Shown piece after piece: positions 16,746 through 26,817 of a stretch of 64,000 bases of DNA. The position numbers were made by a program, and so were the translations under genes. Below the pieces are notes generated by a model that worked only from the letters and a program-made list of their open reading frames with translations, was not told where the DNA came from and made no database searches. This DNA is from Coprobacter tertius (GTDB lineage Bacteria; Bacteroidota; Bacteroidia; Bacteroidales; Coprobacteraceae), in the NCBI RefSeq assembly GCF_024330105.1, contig NZ_JANDHW010000005.1, positions 1-64,000 on the forward strand. Direction: 5' to 3'. The stretch's first letter is position 1. Each line of letters begins with the position of its first letter.

Positions 16746-17819
16746 ATGACTGAAACAATGAATTTCGAATCTATTCTATTACCGGGCGTAAATGCCAAAC
16801 GCCCTTTGATTATCGCCGGCCCTTGCAGCGCCGAGACGGAACAGCAAGTACTCGAAACGGCCAAAGATCTGGCGAACCGTGGTGTTAAAATTTTTCGTGC
16901 AGGGATATGGAAACCACGTACCAAACCGGGTGGTTTCGAAGGTGTTGGCAGTAAAGGGCTTCCCTGGTTGAAAAAGATAAAAGAAGAAACGGGAATGTAC
17001 ACTTCTACCGAAGTTGCCAACGAACGACATGTGTTCGAAGCTTTAAAATATGGTGTCGATATGTTATGGATAGGTGCCCGCACCACAGCCAACCCCTTTG
17101 CAGTTCAGGAGATCGCCGATGCCCTGAAGGGAGTCGATATTCCTGTCCTCATAAAAAATCCGGTCAATCCCGATCTCGAACTCTGGATCGGAGCCGTCGA
17201 ACGTATTTATAATGCAGGATTACACAAAATCGGAGTCATTCACCGTGGATTCAGTTCTTATGATAAAAAGTTATACCGTAATCTCCCGCAATGGCATATA
17301 CCCATCGAATTACGCCGCCGGTTACCCGAACTTCCTATTATCTGCGATCCCAGCCATATCGGCGGTAAACGCGAACTTATCGCGCCACTTAGCCAACAGG
17401 CCATGGACCTCGGATTCGATGGACTTATCGTAGAATCCCACTGTAATCCCGATTGCGCCTGGAGTGATAAAGACCAACAGGTAACCCCCGACGTACTCCA
17501 TTATATTTTAAACATGCTGGTAATACGCGAAACACAACAAACGACCGAAAGCCTTACCGAACTGCGCTGCCAGATCGACGAATTCGATAACCAACTGCTC
17601 GAATTACTGGCAAAACGTATGCGTGTTTCCCGCGAGATCGGACAATATAAAAAAGAACACGGTATGCAGGTTTTGCAAACCGCCCGTTACGACGAAATTT
17701 TGAGCAAGCGTATTGCTCAAGCTCAAGAAATGGGTATGGACGGAGAATTTATGCAACAAGTATTACAAGCCATACATGAAGAGTCGGTAAGACAACAAAT
17801 GGAGGTACTGAACAAATAA
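16746..17819 (+). CDS. Bifunctional DAHP synthase / chorismate mutase
   Basis: The protein has 357 residues in two domains. Residues 1-265 are a type I DAHP synthase of the KDO8P-synthase-like group, with the signature IIAGPCSAE, AGIWKPRTKPGGFEG and CDPSHIGGKRE. Residues about 270-355 are an AroQ-type chorismate mutase beginning LTELRCQIDEFDNQLLELLAKRM. The fusion joins the first step of the shikimate pathway to the chorismate-prephenate branch and is usual in Bacteroidales. The mutase domain may also convey feedback control to the synthase. Confidence 0.93.
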   Translation: MTETMNFESILLPGVNAKRPLIIAGPCSAETEQQVLETAKDLANRGVKIFRAGIWKPRTKPGGFEGVGSKGLPWLKKIKEETGMYTSTEVANERHVFEALKYGVDMLWIGARTTANPFAVQEIADALKGVDIPVLIKNPVNPDLELWIGAVERIYNAGLHKIGVIHRGFSSYDKKLYRNLPQWHIPIELRRRLPELPIICDPSHIGGKRELIAPLSQQAMDLGFDGLIVESHCNPDCAWSDKDQQVTPDVLHYILNMLVIRETQQTTESLTELRCQIDEFDNQLLELLAKRMRVSREIGQYKKEHGMQVLQTARYDEILSKRIAQAQEMGMDGEFMQQVLQAIHEESVRQQMEVLNK

Positions 17820-17824
17820 AAACG

Positions 17825-18598
17825 ATGAAAATACTGATTTTAGGAGCCGGTAAAATGGGCTCGTTCTTTGCCGATGTTCTTTGTTTCCAACACGAAGTGG
17901 CTCTTTTCGATACCGACATGAAAAGATTGCGTTTCGCATTCAACACGCAACGCATCACAAAAATAGAAGAGATCGAGGCGTTCAAACCCGAGCTCGTAAT
18001 TAATGCGGCGACTGTAAAGTACACCATCGATGCATTTAAAATGGTGCTACCCCATATCCCTGCGAATTGTATCATTTCCGATATCGCTTCGGTAAAAACA
18101 GGATTACCCGAGTTTTATAAAAAAGCCGGACATCCGTTTGTTTCCACCCACCCGATGTTCGGTCCTACATTCGCAAGTCTCAGCGACCTGAGTACGCAAA
18201 ATACAATTATTATTTCCGAATCGGATCATCTCGGAAAAGTGTTCTTCAAAGACTTGTATAATAGTCTGAGACTGAATATTTTCGAATATTCGTTTAAGGA
18301 GCACGACGAGACGATCGCGTATTCATTATCTATCCCCTTCGCATCTACGCTGGTCTTTGCTTCGGTCATGAAACATCAGGATGCACCGGGTACCACGTTT
18401 AAGAAACACATGGACATCGCCCGCGGACTTCTGTCCGAAGACGATTACCTGCTTACCGAGATACTTTTCAATCCGCACACTCCGGGACAAGTCGAGAAAA
18501 TACAGGAACAACTCTCGTACCTACTCACTATCATCCGGGAAAAAGACAGCGAAGCCATGAAAGAGTATCTGACAAAACTACGGGAAAATATAAAATAA
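17825..18598 (+). CDS. tyrA: Prephenate dehydrogenase
   Basis: The protein has 257 residues. An N-terminal Rossmann motif GAGKMGSFFADVL is followed by the family blocks SDIASVKTGLPEFY and STHPMFGPTF, including the catalytic His region. There is no fused mutase or ACT domain. It oxidatively decarboxylates prephenate to 4-hydroxyphenylpyruvate. It starts 5 nt after the preceding gene and is the last gene of the operon, so the dehydratase and dehydrogenase branches are regulated together by the two attenuators. Confidence 0.92.
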   Translation: MKILILGAGKMGSFFADVLCFQHEVALFDTDMKRLRFAFNTQRITKIEEIEAFKPELVINAATVKYTIDAFKMVLPHIPANCIISDIASVKTGLPEFYKKAGHPFVSTHPMFGPTFASLSDLSTQNTIIISESDHLGKVFFKDLYNSLRLNIFEYSFKEHDETIAYSLSIPFASTLVFASVMKHQDAPGTTFKKHMDIARGLLSEDDYLLTEILFNPHTPGQVEKIQEQLSYLLTIIREKDSEAMKEYLTKLRENIK

Positions 18599-18608
18599 TT
18601 TACCTATT

Positions 18609-18709
18609 GTCATCCTGAGCTATGGGGATCTTTTGCTCTGCTCAGGATGACAAACTATTATTCTTGCTATCCTGAGCCTTCTTGTCATCCTAAGCGAATC
18701 GAAGGATCT
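18609..18709. repeat. Intergenic repeat of the GTCATCCTGAGC / GAAGGATCT type
   Basis: A perfect 12-bp inverted pair gtcatcctgagc (18609-18620) and gctcaggatgac (18640-18651) is followed by tcctaagcgaatcgaaggat (from 18688). The same wording returns at 26896-26943. It lies in the gap between the converging tyrA and SRAP genes. The first hairpin has no T-run, so it is better described as an interspersed element than as a classical terminator. Confidence 0.65.
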
Positions 18710-18820
18710 CCTAAGCAACCAGAAAAGGGCAATGTTCCCGAGGCGACCGACATGAGGGGATGTTTCGCTAACGCTCAACAAGACAAAAACTTGAGAGTCG
18801 GATAAAAAGCGGGAAAAAAT

Positions 18821-19534
18821 TTATGCTGTCCCGGCATGCTCGAGTACCGAGGGGTCGAAAGGATTCTTTTTCAGAAAATCCTTTCTAATAACATAAGCAT
18901 CCATCCTATCGGCATCAAATGGTTTCAAAAGAGCTTTTATTTCCTCTTGCGTCAACCCCGAACCGAGCCATATCTCCTCTTCTTCCCGAGAAAGTATCGC
19001 CGGCATACGGTTGCCTGTACGGGGAGCGTTATGTATATACGCTGTTAAGGGATTAGCTGCCGTCGTTATCATCGAAAAAGTGTAAACCGTTTCCCCGGTA
19101 ACGGGATTATCCCATACATCATATATTCCGGCTATCGAAAAAACGGGTTCGTTTTTCAGAAAAATATAGTAAGGAATTTTATCATCCCCTTCATGTCGCC
19201 ATTCGAAATATCCGGTACTCGGTATCAGGCAACGATGTCTTTTTATCGATTCCCTGTAAGAAGGCTTGCTGAAAACGGTCTCGGCTTTCGCATTATAAGT
19301 CATGCGCCGTATCTGCGACGCATCTTTTTCCGTGCGAGTCCAAAAAGGGATAAGTCCCCATTTATATGCCTGTATTTCACTATCGGATGTAACGACAGCA
19401 CAATCGGGATCGGTGAACGCCGCTATTCGGTAGTTTTGTGTCACACCGGAAACCGACTCTATGATATTTACTTTCCGGTTATAACGAGCTGCCAGTTCCT
19501 TCGCCTTTTTGCTCATCGAATTATAAAAACACAT
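18821..19534 (-). CDS. SRAP-domain protein (YedK/HMCES family), abasic-site shield
   Basis: The protein has 237 residues. Met is followed by Cys2, the residue that in this family forms the thiazolidine cross-link with abasic sites in single-stranded DNA after Met removal. Other family motifs are NAKAET (about 83-88), the Glu in GYFEW (about 108-112) and IHNAPRTGNRMPAIL (about 167-181), which supplies the active-site His. It starts only 2 nt after umuC stops, so it is translationally coupled to the error-prone polymerase gene. Confidence 0.92.
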   Translation of the reverse strand: MCFYNSMSKKAKELAARYNRKVNIIESVSGVTQNYRIAAFTDPDCAVVTSDSEIQAYKWGLIPFWTRTEKDASQIRRMTYNAKAETVFSKPSYRESIKRHRCLIPSTGYFEWRHEGDDKIPYYIFLKNEPVFSIAGIYDVWDNPVTGETVYTFSMITTAANPLTAYIHNAPRTGNRMPAILSREEEEIWLGSGLTQEEIKALLKPFDADRMDAYVIRKDFLKKNPFDPSVLEHAGTA

Positions 19535-19536
19535 GA

Positions 19537-20796
19537 CTATTTACAATTTATGTTTATAATATCGGTCATTCTGGTCGAATAACACGGAGACAGGCATTCT
19601 TGTTTAAGCTTCCACTTGCGACGGCCGCTTTGTACGGCCAAAGTCAGCCGGTTATCGGTGAATCCCCGGTTCATATGATCGACTACACGCATAAATTTAG
19701 CTTGTTTTTTCCGGTTTACCGCATCAAAAAGATTAGTTTGTACACGATCGGTAATTTCCGTTACGATAACTCCGGCTTTTTTAAAAAGATAACCTTCCCG
19801 GTATATATCCCGTAAAGCCGCAAGAGCATAATGCACGATTTCCATCGTATCGTCGGTAGGTACGGGAAGTTCAATAACCCGGTTCCGGCAATACTGCGGC
19901 AAATCTTCCCTGAAATTATTCGTATGTATAAATACCATCAGAGATACCGCATAACCATGCTGCCGGCGCAACTTTTCGGCACATACCGAAGCGTAACAGG
20001 CGACCGCTTCCGAAAGTTCTTCTATATCTGCAACCGAACTCCCGAAAGCTCGTGATGTACATATCTGCTTTTTCCTGGGTACAGCCGTTTCCATATCGAT
20101 GCACGGCTCACCGTTCAGTTCCCGCCACATGCGTTCTCCTACTACCGTCATATATTTTCGTACCCAGCTTTGCGAAAGACACGAAAATTCGTAAGCATTT
20201 GTTATACCTTCTCCTCTAAGAAAACGATTGTATCGCCCTCCGATCCCCCACACGTCTCCGATATCGGTAAGAGAAAGCGATTTTACCCGCCTCTCCTCCG
20301 AATCGATCATGCATACATTATGATAAGCCGGATATTTTTTCGCAAATTTGTTAGCTACCTTAGCCAGTGTTTTCGTCGGAGCGATTCCCATACTTACCGG
20401 TATACCCGTACTCCGTTTTACGGTGGCGGTCACCTGTTCGCCATACTCTTTCAACCCTCCTGTTTCCAAACCGGTAAGATTCAAAAACGCCTCGTCTATC
20501 GAGTAAATTTCCATTTCGGGAGAAAAATGCTGGAGAATAGCCATTACTCGGGCCGACATATCTCCGTACAACGTATAATTTGAGGAAAATACATAAATAT
20601 GATGCCGTTCTATCTCTTCTTTTATCTGGTAAGCCGGTACTCCCATTTTTATACCTAATTTCTTCACCTCGTTACTACGGGCAATCACACAACCATCATT
20701 ATTACTCAGTACTACAATCGGCTTATCTCTCAGCGATGGATTAAATACCCGCTCGCAAGACGCATAAAAATTATTGCAATCTACCAGCGCAAACAT
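19537..20796 (-). CDS. umuC: Y-family DNA polymerase V catalytic subunit UmuC
   Basis: The protein has 419 residues. It begins MFALVDCNNFYASCERVFNP, with the first metal-binding Asp, and contains YSIDEAFL (about 99-106), the second catalytic motif. MGIAPTKTLAKVANKFAKK and DIGDVWGIGGR mark the palm/thumb and helix-hairpin-helix regions. It carries out translesion synthesis together with processed UmuD. It starts 6 nt after umuD. Confidence 0.95.
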   Translation of the reverse strand: MFALVDCNNFYASCERVFNPSLRDKPIVVLSNNDGCVIARSNEVKKLGIKMGVPAYQIKEEIERHHIYVFSSNYTLYGDMSARVMAILQHFSPEMEIYSIDEAFLNLTGLETGGLKEYGEQVTATVKRSTGIPVSMGIAPTKTLAKVANKFAKKYPAYHNVCMIDSEERRVKSLSLTDIGDVWGIGGRYNRFLRGEGITNAYEFSCLSQSWVRKYMTVVGERMWRELNGEPCIDMETAVPRKKQICTSRAFGSSVADIEELSEAVACYASVCAEKLRRQHGYAVSLMVFIHTNNFREDLPQYCRNRVIELPVPTDDTMEIVHYALAALRDIYREGYLFKKAGVIVTEITDRVQTNLFDAVNRKKQAKFMRVVDHMNRGFTDNRLTLAVQSGRRKWKLKQECLSPCYSTRMTDIININCK

Positions 20797-20802
20797 ATCT
20801 CA

Positions 20803-21252
20803 TTACCTCCTGCGCATTTGCTTTTTTATCGAATAAGTAACAATACCCCATACAATAAAATCGTTATCCCGGGTCACTTTTATAGGCCGGTAATCCTCGT
20901 TGGCCGGCACGAGCCATACTACGTCTTTATCTACCCGTATAAATTTTATGGTAAATTCCCCATCGATAAAGCACACGGCCATATCCCCGTCACGCGGCGT
21001 AACCGACTTATCTACGATAACGATATCCCCGTCATATAATCCGGCATCCCGCATGCTGTCACCAGAAACCCGTCCGTAAAACGTACTGGCCGGATGACGG
21101 ATAAGCTCTTTATTCAGATCGATCGCCGAATCGATATAATCCTGTGCAGGACTCGGAAAACCCGCTTTTATTTTTTCTCCTGCGAACGGAAGAGTAATTC
21201 CGTCTCCGCAATACACTTTATATAATACGATAGCCGAATTATTTTTATCCAT
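20803..21252 (-). CDS. umuD: UmuD-like S24 autoprotease subunit of DNA polymerase V
   Basis: The protein has 149 residues from the ATG at 21252; an upstream in-frame start at 21282 gives an atypical Cys-rich N-terminus. The LexA-like autoprotease pattern is complete: an Ala-Gly scissile bond in IKAGFPSPAQDY (about 30-31), the nucleophile Ser66 in VSGDSM and the general base Lys103 in EFTIKFIR. It lacks a DNA-binding domain, so it is UmuD and not LexA. It leads the umuD-umuC-SRAP operon. Confidence 0.93.
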   Translation of the reverse strand: MDKNNSAIVLYKVYCGDGITLPFAGEKIKAGFPSPAQDYIDSAIDLNKELIRHPASTFYGRVSGDSMRDAGLYDGDIVIVDKSVTPRDGDMAVCFIDGEFTIKFIRVDKDVVWLVPANEDYRPIKVTRDNDFIVWGIVTYSIKKQMRRR

Positions 21253-21726
21253 ACAATACCTCCGACAGCAAAAATACGACATTCCCGAACAGAAAAAATA
21301 TCTTTATATATCATTGAGTTACAGTATTTTTTATTTACCAAAAAGCAACATACGGTTTTATAAATTATTGTAAGAAAATTTGCGAACAGGATACATAATC
21401 TACTTATATTCAACAATATATATACAAAACAATATTCTTTGTAAGATCGTTATACCGGTATTATAACCAAAAATGTATGTCGGGAGAATATCAAAAAAAG
21501 AAAAAGGATGGCCGATTATCTAATTTAAATATTTTAACTAATTATTTCTATTACTTCATTAGTATCATAGACTCACTATTTGTACTATAAATGTATATAT
21601 GCGTTAAAACTAAACAATAACAACAAGCCATAAAAAACGTAACTAAATGAAAAACAATACTTAATAAAAATTTTACTTAGAATCAATTGAAATATCTACA
21701 GTTTGTAAACCTTAAAAAAATATGAA
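21253..21726. other. Divergent intergenic region between umuD and the SusC gene
   Basis: This 474-bp AT-rich region holds a possible umuD -7 element, TATTTTTG on the minus strand at 21276-21269, without a clear -33 partner. For the SusC side only near-matches are seen, such as TATTCTTTG at 21433-21441, which has one base too many between TA and TTTG. No sigma/anti-sigma gene pair or hybrid two-component gene accompanies the locus in this window. Confidence 0.4.
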
Positions 21727-24700
21727 ATGAATAAATTGACAATACACAAGATACTATTCTTGTTACTATTCTTTTCCTTTATTTCTCCGGCAACACTATT
21801 AGCACATAAGGCAGCCGTAACGGCAGAAAATTCTCTTGCCGTTAACTCTCAGCAAAATAAAAGGGAAATTACGGGTACAGTAAAGGATAAACAAGGCGAA
21901 CCCATGATCGGGGTAAGCGTAGTGGTAAACGGTACCACCAACGGTACGATTACCGATCTCGACGGTAATTTTAAAATATCGGTTCCCGCAACCGGTGCCG
22001 CGCTTAAATTCACCTATATCGGATACCTGCCCGTTACACTGGCAGTCGATAAAGCCAAATCATTCGATATCGTTATGGAAGAAAATGCGCAACAACTCGG
22101 CGAGGTAGTCGTAACGGCTATGGGTATCGAAAGAAAAGAAAAATCGCTGACCTACGCTACACAAAAAGTCGGAGGAGACGATCTTACGAAAGTACAAGAC
22201 GTTAATTTCGTGAATTCTCTCGACGGCCGTATATCTGGCGTCACCATTACTCCGAGTGCGGGAGGTGCCGGCGGTGCCTCCAAAATACTCCTTAGGGGTA
22301 ACAAATCGATACTGGGAAATAATACACCATTAGTCGTTGTCGACGGTATTCCCATGACAAATAACGTAAACTCGCAAAAGGGTTGGGACGCCGGTTCCAA
22401 TCTTAATTACGCCAATGTTTCCGAAGGTTCAGACCCGCTCTCCCTGGTCAATCCCGACGATATCGAAAGCATCAATGTACTGAAAGGGGCCAATGCGGCC
22501 GCCCTGTACGGCAGTGCTGCCGCCAATGGGGTCGTTATGATTACTACCAAAAAAGGGAAAGAAGGTAAGATAGATGTTAATATTACCTCTAACGTTACGT
22601 TCGAAAAACCATTGCTTACCCCCAAAATACAAAATGTTTACGGAGCCGGGGTGAATCTTGTAGCCAATACGATCGATGTAGACAGTTGGGGTAAAAAAAT
22701 TACCGACCAGACCCCCGAAGAACTGGCCTATAAGGGTGCCCATCTCCGTAATTACGCTAATGACGATGTAGCCGATTTCTTCGGTACGGGGGTAACCTTC
22801 AACAATTCGGTATCGGTAAGCGGCGGTTCCGAAAAAGTACGATCTTATTTCTCGTATGCCAATTCTCATGCCGACGGTATGCGCCCCAACAACACTTACA
22901 ACCGGAATTCACTCTCTTTCAGACAAAACTATGCGTTATTTAATAAAAAACTGAATATCGACGTTTCTTTGAATTATACCCATGCCGTTACCCGCAACCG
23001 GCCCGGCGGTGGTACGGCGTTGAATCCTATTTACGATTTGTACACCGTTCCCCGCAATATCGACATGGACTATTACAAAAACAATTACATGATCGATAAC
23101 GGACAATGGACTTCGAATCAGGAATATTACCATTATGTAAAAGGTGATAAAGGACAATGGATCTGGCAGTCGGATAAAGTCGATCTGCAAGGGAAACAAC
23201 AGCAATGGGCTTTCCCTTCCAAAGGGCAAAACAATCCTTATTGGTTGACGAATGAAGCGAACGGAAGAAGCGAAGAAGAAAGGGCACACGGTTATATATC
23301 GGCCAAGTACGAGCTTATCAAAGGATTAACCATACAGGGCCGTTTAAGTATGGATCGTACCCGCTTTAAAAGCACTACAAAACGGTCTGCCACAACCTGG
23401 AATCCGTCCGTCATGGAAGATTACGGGGTGTTCGGACAAGACCTGATTACGACCAACGAAGTATATGTCGATTACCTGTTGAGCTACAACCGGGAAATCA
23501 AGGATTTTTCGGTATCGGCTACCGCCGGATGGGTAGGACATACCATCGAGAACTACGGGCAAAATATCTGGACGCCTGCTACTACCTTCGATCCTAACCG
23601 GCGCATTCTGCCTACACTGATCAATTTCTTCGATCCGACGGCCTCAGGCGGGAATCCAACAGAACGCACATCCTCCAACAACCCCAATTGGGATAAAGCC
23701 GCGCTTTTCACCGGTCAGGTAGGCTATAAAGACATGATTTATATCGACGGCAGTTACCGCCGCGACTGGTACCGGGCCTTTAAGCAATTCTCCAGCCGGG
23801 GCGTACCCGACAACTACGGTTATTTCGGTTTCGGAGCCAGTGCGATATTTTCCAGCATATTCGAATTGCCCGAGGTGATCACCAACCTCAAACTGAGGAC
23901 TTCTTACAGTGAGGTGGGTAACTCTATCCCTAATATACTGTTCAATAAAGCGACAGAAAATTCACTCACCGGTTCGGTGACCATACCTGCCTACGGCTAT
24001 TTCGACAACCCGGTTCCAGAAAAAACGAAATCTTTCGAGGCCGGATTCGATATTTCCCTGTTCGGCAATGCCGTAGATATGGATTTTACCTATTATAACT
24101 CGGCCATGCACAACAGTTACCTGCTAAACAGCAGCGGCGGCGGAAAGTCTATTCCCGTAAATACCGGAGTCATCCGCAATCAGGGTATCGAGACTACGGT
24201 GGGATATTCCTTGAATATCGCCAAAGACTTTATGTGGAGAACTTCGGTTAATTTCTCCTTCAACAAAAACAAAATAGAAAAAACATACCATAAACCCGAC
24301 GGCAGCGAAGTACTCATAGAGCAAAAAATCGCCAATGATAAAATACAGGTAAAATATAGCGAAGGGGGCCAATACGGCGATATGTACGCAACCGATTTCA
24401 AGCGCGATGCCGATGGCAATATCGTTTTATCGTCGACCGGAGCGCCCGTTCTTTCAGATGAAAAATTCGGTCTGTACATCGGCAACATGAATGCCAAATA
24501 CCATTTGGGATGGAGCAATACTTTTACGTATAAAAATTTCGCCCTCTTTTTCCTGATCAACGGAAAAATAGGCGGTAAAGTCATCTCCTTTACCGAGGCC
24601 GAACTCGACCGGCTGGGCGTATCGCAACGTACGGCCGACGCCCGGTTGGCCGCCGAAGCCGATCCGTCACTCGTCTGGAACGGGAAACCGGCTCTGGTTA

Positions 24701-25017
24701 TGCCCGACGGTAACCTCGCCCCCATCAAAGAATACTACCAGACCATCGGCGGCGATGTAAACGCTACCCAATACGTCTACGACGCAACCAATTTCCGCCT
24801 GCGCGAACTTTCGCTCGGATACACTTTCCTCAACCTGTTGGGAATGGGTAAGAACGTTACCGTATCGGCCATCGGCCGCAACCTGTTCTTCCTGTATAAA
24901 AAAGCACCGGTCGATCCCGATATTTCCCTTTCCACGCAAAACGGACTGGGAGCTTTCGAGATATTCAATATGCCTTCGGCCCGCTCGTTCGGTTTCTCTG
25001 TAAAAGTTAATTTTTAG
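21727..25017 (+). CDS. SusC/RagA-family TonB-dependent outer membrane transporter
   Basis: The protein has 1096 residues. After a signal peptide (about 1-27) comes a carboxypeptidase-regulatory-like domain (TGTVKDKQGEPMIGVSVVVNGTTNGTITDLDGNF, about 50-85). Then come a TonB-box region at LGEVVVTAMGIERKEKS, the plug domain with ILLRGNKSILGNNTPLVVVDGIP, and a long beta-barrel ending in aromatic FSVKVNF. It forms an energy-driven glycan importer with the SusD lipoprotein encoded 30 nt downstream. The following GH85 and GH33 genes suggest N-glycan oligosaccharides as cargo, which is inference. Confidence 0.95.
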   Translation: MNKLTIHKILFLLLFFSFISPATLLAHKAAVTAENSLAVNSQQNKREITGTVKDKQGEPMIGVSVVVNGTTNGTITDLDGNFKISVPATGAALKFTYIGYLPVTLAVDKAKSFDIVMEENAQQLGEVVVTAMGIERKEKSLTYATQKVGGDDLTKVQDVNFVNSLDGRISGVTITPSAGGAGGASKILLRGNKSILGNNTPLVVVDGIPMTNNVNSQKGWDAGSNLNYANVSEGSDPLSLVNPDDIESINVLKGANAAALYGSAAANGVVMITTKKGKEGKIDVNITSNVTFEKPLLTPKIQNVYGAGVNLVANTIDVDSWGKKITDQTPEELAYKGAHLRNYANDDVADFFGTGVTFNNSVSVSGGSEKVRSYFSYANSHADGMRPNNTYNRNSLSFRQNYALFNKKLNIDVSLNYTHAVTRNRPGGGTALNPIYDLYTVPRNIDMDYYKNNYMIDNGQWTSNQEYYHYVKGDKGQWIWQSDKVDLQGKQQQWAFPSKGQNNPYWLTNEANGRSEEERAHGYISAKYELIKGLTIQGRLSMDRTRFKSTTKRSATTWNPSVMEDYGVFGQDLITTNEVYVDYLLSYNREIKDFSVSATAGWVGHTIENYGQNIWTPATTFDPNRRILPTLINFFDPTASGGNPTERTSSNNPNWDKAALFTGQVGYKDMIYIDGSYRRDWYRAFKQFSSRGVPDNYGYFGFGASAIFSSIFELPEVITNLKLRTSYSEVGNSIPNILFNKATENSLTGSVTIPAYGYFDNPVPEKTKSFEAGFDISLFGNAVDMDFTYYNSAMHNSYLLNSSGGGKSIPVNTGVIRNQGIETTVGYSLNIAKDFMWRTSVNFSFNKNKIEKTYHKPDGSEVLIEQKIANDKIQVKYSEGGQYGDMYATDFKRDADGNIVLSSTGAPVLSDEKFGLYIGNMNAKYHLGWSNTFTYKNFALFFLINGKIGGKVISFTEAELDRLGVSQRTADARLAAEADPSLVWNGKPALVMPDGNLAPIKEYYQTIGGDVNATQYVYDATNFRLRELSLGYTFLNLLGMGKNVTVSAIGRNLFFLYKKAPVDPDISLSTQNGLGAFEIFNMPSARSFGFSVKVNF

Positions 25018-25047
25018 TCGATAATCACTTAATAAACAGGTTCAATT

Positions 25048-26817
25048 ATGAAAAAATATATTTTCCCCGCCATACTGGCCGCATTTACATTCGTTACGTT
25101 TCAGTCTTGCCTCGACTACGACATGCCGGGTGATGAGTTACTCGATACCGAAACCGAAGTAGATCCTCAGATTTTCCACGGGGCGGCCGATAAGATCGAT
25201 TACCGTAAAGAAATCAGCGAAGAAGGATTCAAACAAGCCGAAATAAATTTAAAAACTAATTTCAGTCAAATGCTTACCGCCCAATACGCCATGCGGGGCG
25301 GTAAAGAAGGTACCTATCCGGGTGCCCACCAGTATCAATTTCAGTTCAGCCTCATTACCGACAACTATGCCGGTTACCTCTGCCTACCGCATAACTTCGA
25401 CGGACGCATAAAATCTACCTATGCAAAATCGGTATTTATCGATGGTGCCAACGGCTCGTTCAATATCGTCAAAAACGGATTGGTACCCTTGCTCAATCAT
25501 CCCGATATCGACTCCATACCCGAATTTAAAGCCATCGCCCTGTTATTATACGATTATTCGTCGCAGGAAATGGCCGATCTTTTCGGCGCCTTACCCTATG
25601 CGGATTACAAGGCCAATAAGCAAGACCATCCCTTCGAATTCAATTCGGTCAGGGACATTTATTATACGATCGTCGACAACATCGATACCATTACAGCATG
25701 TTTCAAACATTACGAAACGCGTCCTCAATGGTATAAAACCCGCGTGGATAAACTGTTGCTGAAATACGATGTGGTCACCATGGGTCTGAGTATAGATAAC
25801 TGGGCTCGTTTTGCGAACTCGCTAAAACTGAGAATAGCCATGCATAGCGTAAAAGTAGAATCTAACCAAGCGAAACAATGGGCCGAAGAAGCCGTAAACG
25901 GGGGGGTAATAGAAGCGACCTCGCAGGAAGTAGGACTTATCCCCACCCTCCTCGGATTTACGAACCCGCTAGTCGAAATCTCCGAGACTTGGGGAGATAC
26001 CCGGATGAACGCTTCGTTCGAAAGCCTGCTGGCAAGCCTGAAACATCCGTATATGGAATATTTATTCCTGAAAAATTCCGACGCGTTGGTAAACGATGCC
26101 GACGAATCGGATGTACTGCCGGCAGATTCCCGCATAGTCGGCCTCAGGGCAGGTATACCCATGATTCCGGGACAGTCGGCCAAAACAAATCCGAGAGAAC
26201 GTTACTCCCGGCTGAACAAAAAATCGATGAACAATGCACCTCTCTATTTGATGAAACTTTCCGAGGTCGATTTTCTTAGAGCCGAAGGTTCTGTCCGGGG
26301 CTGGAATATGGGCGGTACGGCTCAATTTTTCTACGAAAGAGGCATCGACAATGCTTATGTGGAAGACCGTAGCGGTAGCGACAAAAACGAATATCTGAAC
26401 CGGCTTTCAGATTATAAAAACCTTGCAAGCGCCATAGATTATACCTATATCGACCCTATGGACCATGCGAACAATATGCCGAGCGTTACGAAGATAGGGG
26501 TGAAATGGAACGAAGGCGATGACCGGGAAATAAAACTCGAAAAGATCATTACCCAAAAATTCATCGCCCTTTTCCCGAATTCGTTCGAAGCATGGGGTGA
26601 AATGCGGCGCACGGGATATCCTAAAGAATTCCCGGTACTGAATGTAGACGACGGTGACGGAAGTCTGAAACCGGGCGATCTGGTACGTCGGCTGCTATTT
26701 CCGAGTGATACCGACGCTAAAAAACAAGATATCGAAACATCAGGTAAAAAAGCGTTAGGCGGCCTCGATCAACAAGCTACCCGCGTATGGTGGGATACGA
26801 CCGCTCCTAATTTTTAA
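25048..26817 (+). CDS. SusD/RagB-family surface glycan-binding lipoprotein
   Basis: The protein has 589 residues with a lipoprotein signal (VTFQSC, Cys21). Hallmarks of SusD homologues are the helical TPR-like core and motifs such as MGLSIDNWARFANSLKLRIAMH (about 250-270), LMKLSEVDFLRAEG (about 400-413), and the C-terminal FEAWGEMRRTGYPKEFPVL, typical of RagB-like members. It caps the SusC barrel at the cell surface and presents glycans for import. It follows SusC in the same operon. Confidence 0.93.
   Translation: MKKYIFPAILAAFTFVTFQSCLDYDMPGDELLDTETEVDPQIFHGAADKIDYRKEISEEGFKQAEINLKTNFSQMLTAQYAMRGGKEGTYPGAHQYQFQFSLITDNYAGYLCLPHNFDGRIKSTYAKSVFIDGANGSFNIVKNGLVPLLNHPDIDSIPEFKAIALLLYDYSSQEMADLFGALPYADYKANKQDHPFEFNSVRDIYYTIVDNIDTITACFKHYETRPQWYKTRVDKLLLKYDVVTMGLSIDNWARFANSLKLRIAMHSVKVESNQAKQWAEEAVNGGVIEATSQEVGLIPTLLGFTNPLVEISETWGDTRMNASFESLLASLKHPYMEYLFLKNSDALVNDADESDVLPADSRIVGLRAGIPMIPGQSAKTNPRERYSRLNKKSMNNAPLYLMKLSEVDFLRAEGSVRGWNMGGTAQFFYERGIDNAYVEDRSGSDKNEYLNRLSDYKNLASAIDYTYIDPMDHANNMPSVTKIGVKWNEGDDREIKLEKIITQKFIALFPNSFEAWGEMRRTGYPKEFPVLNVDDGDGSLKPGDLVRRLLFPSDTDAKKQDIETSGKKALGGLDQQATRVWWDTTAPNF

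Noticed and set aside
21433-21441. TATTCTTTG as the SusC promoter -7 element
   Set aside because: It has three bases between TA and TTTG instead of two, no -33 partner, and lies nearly 290 bp before the gene.
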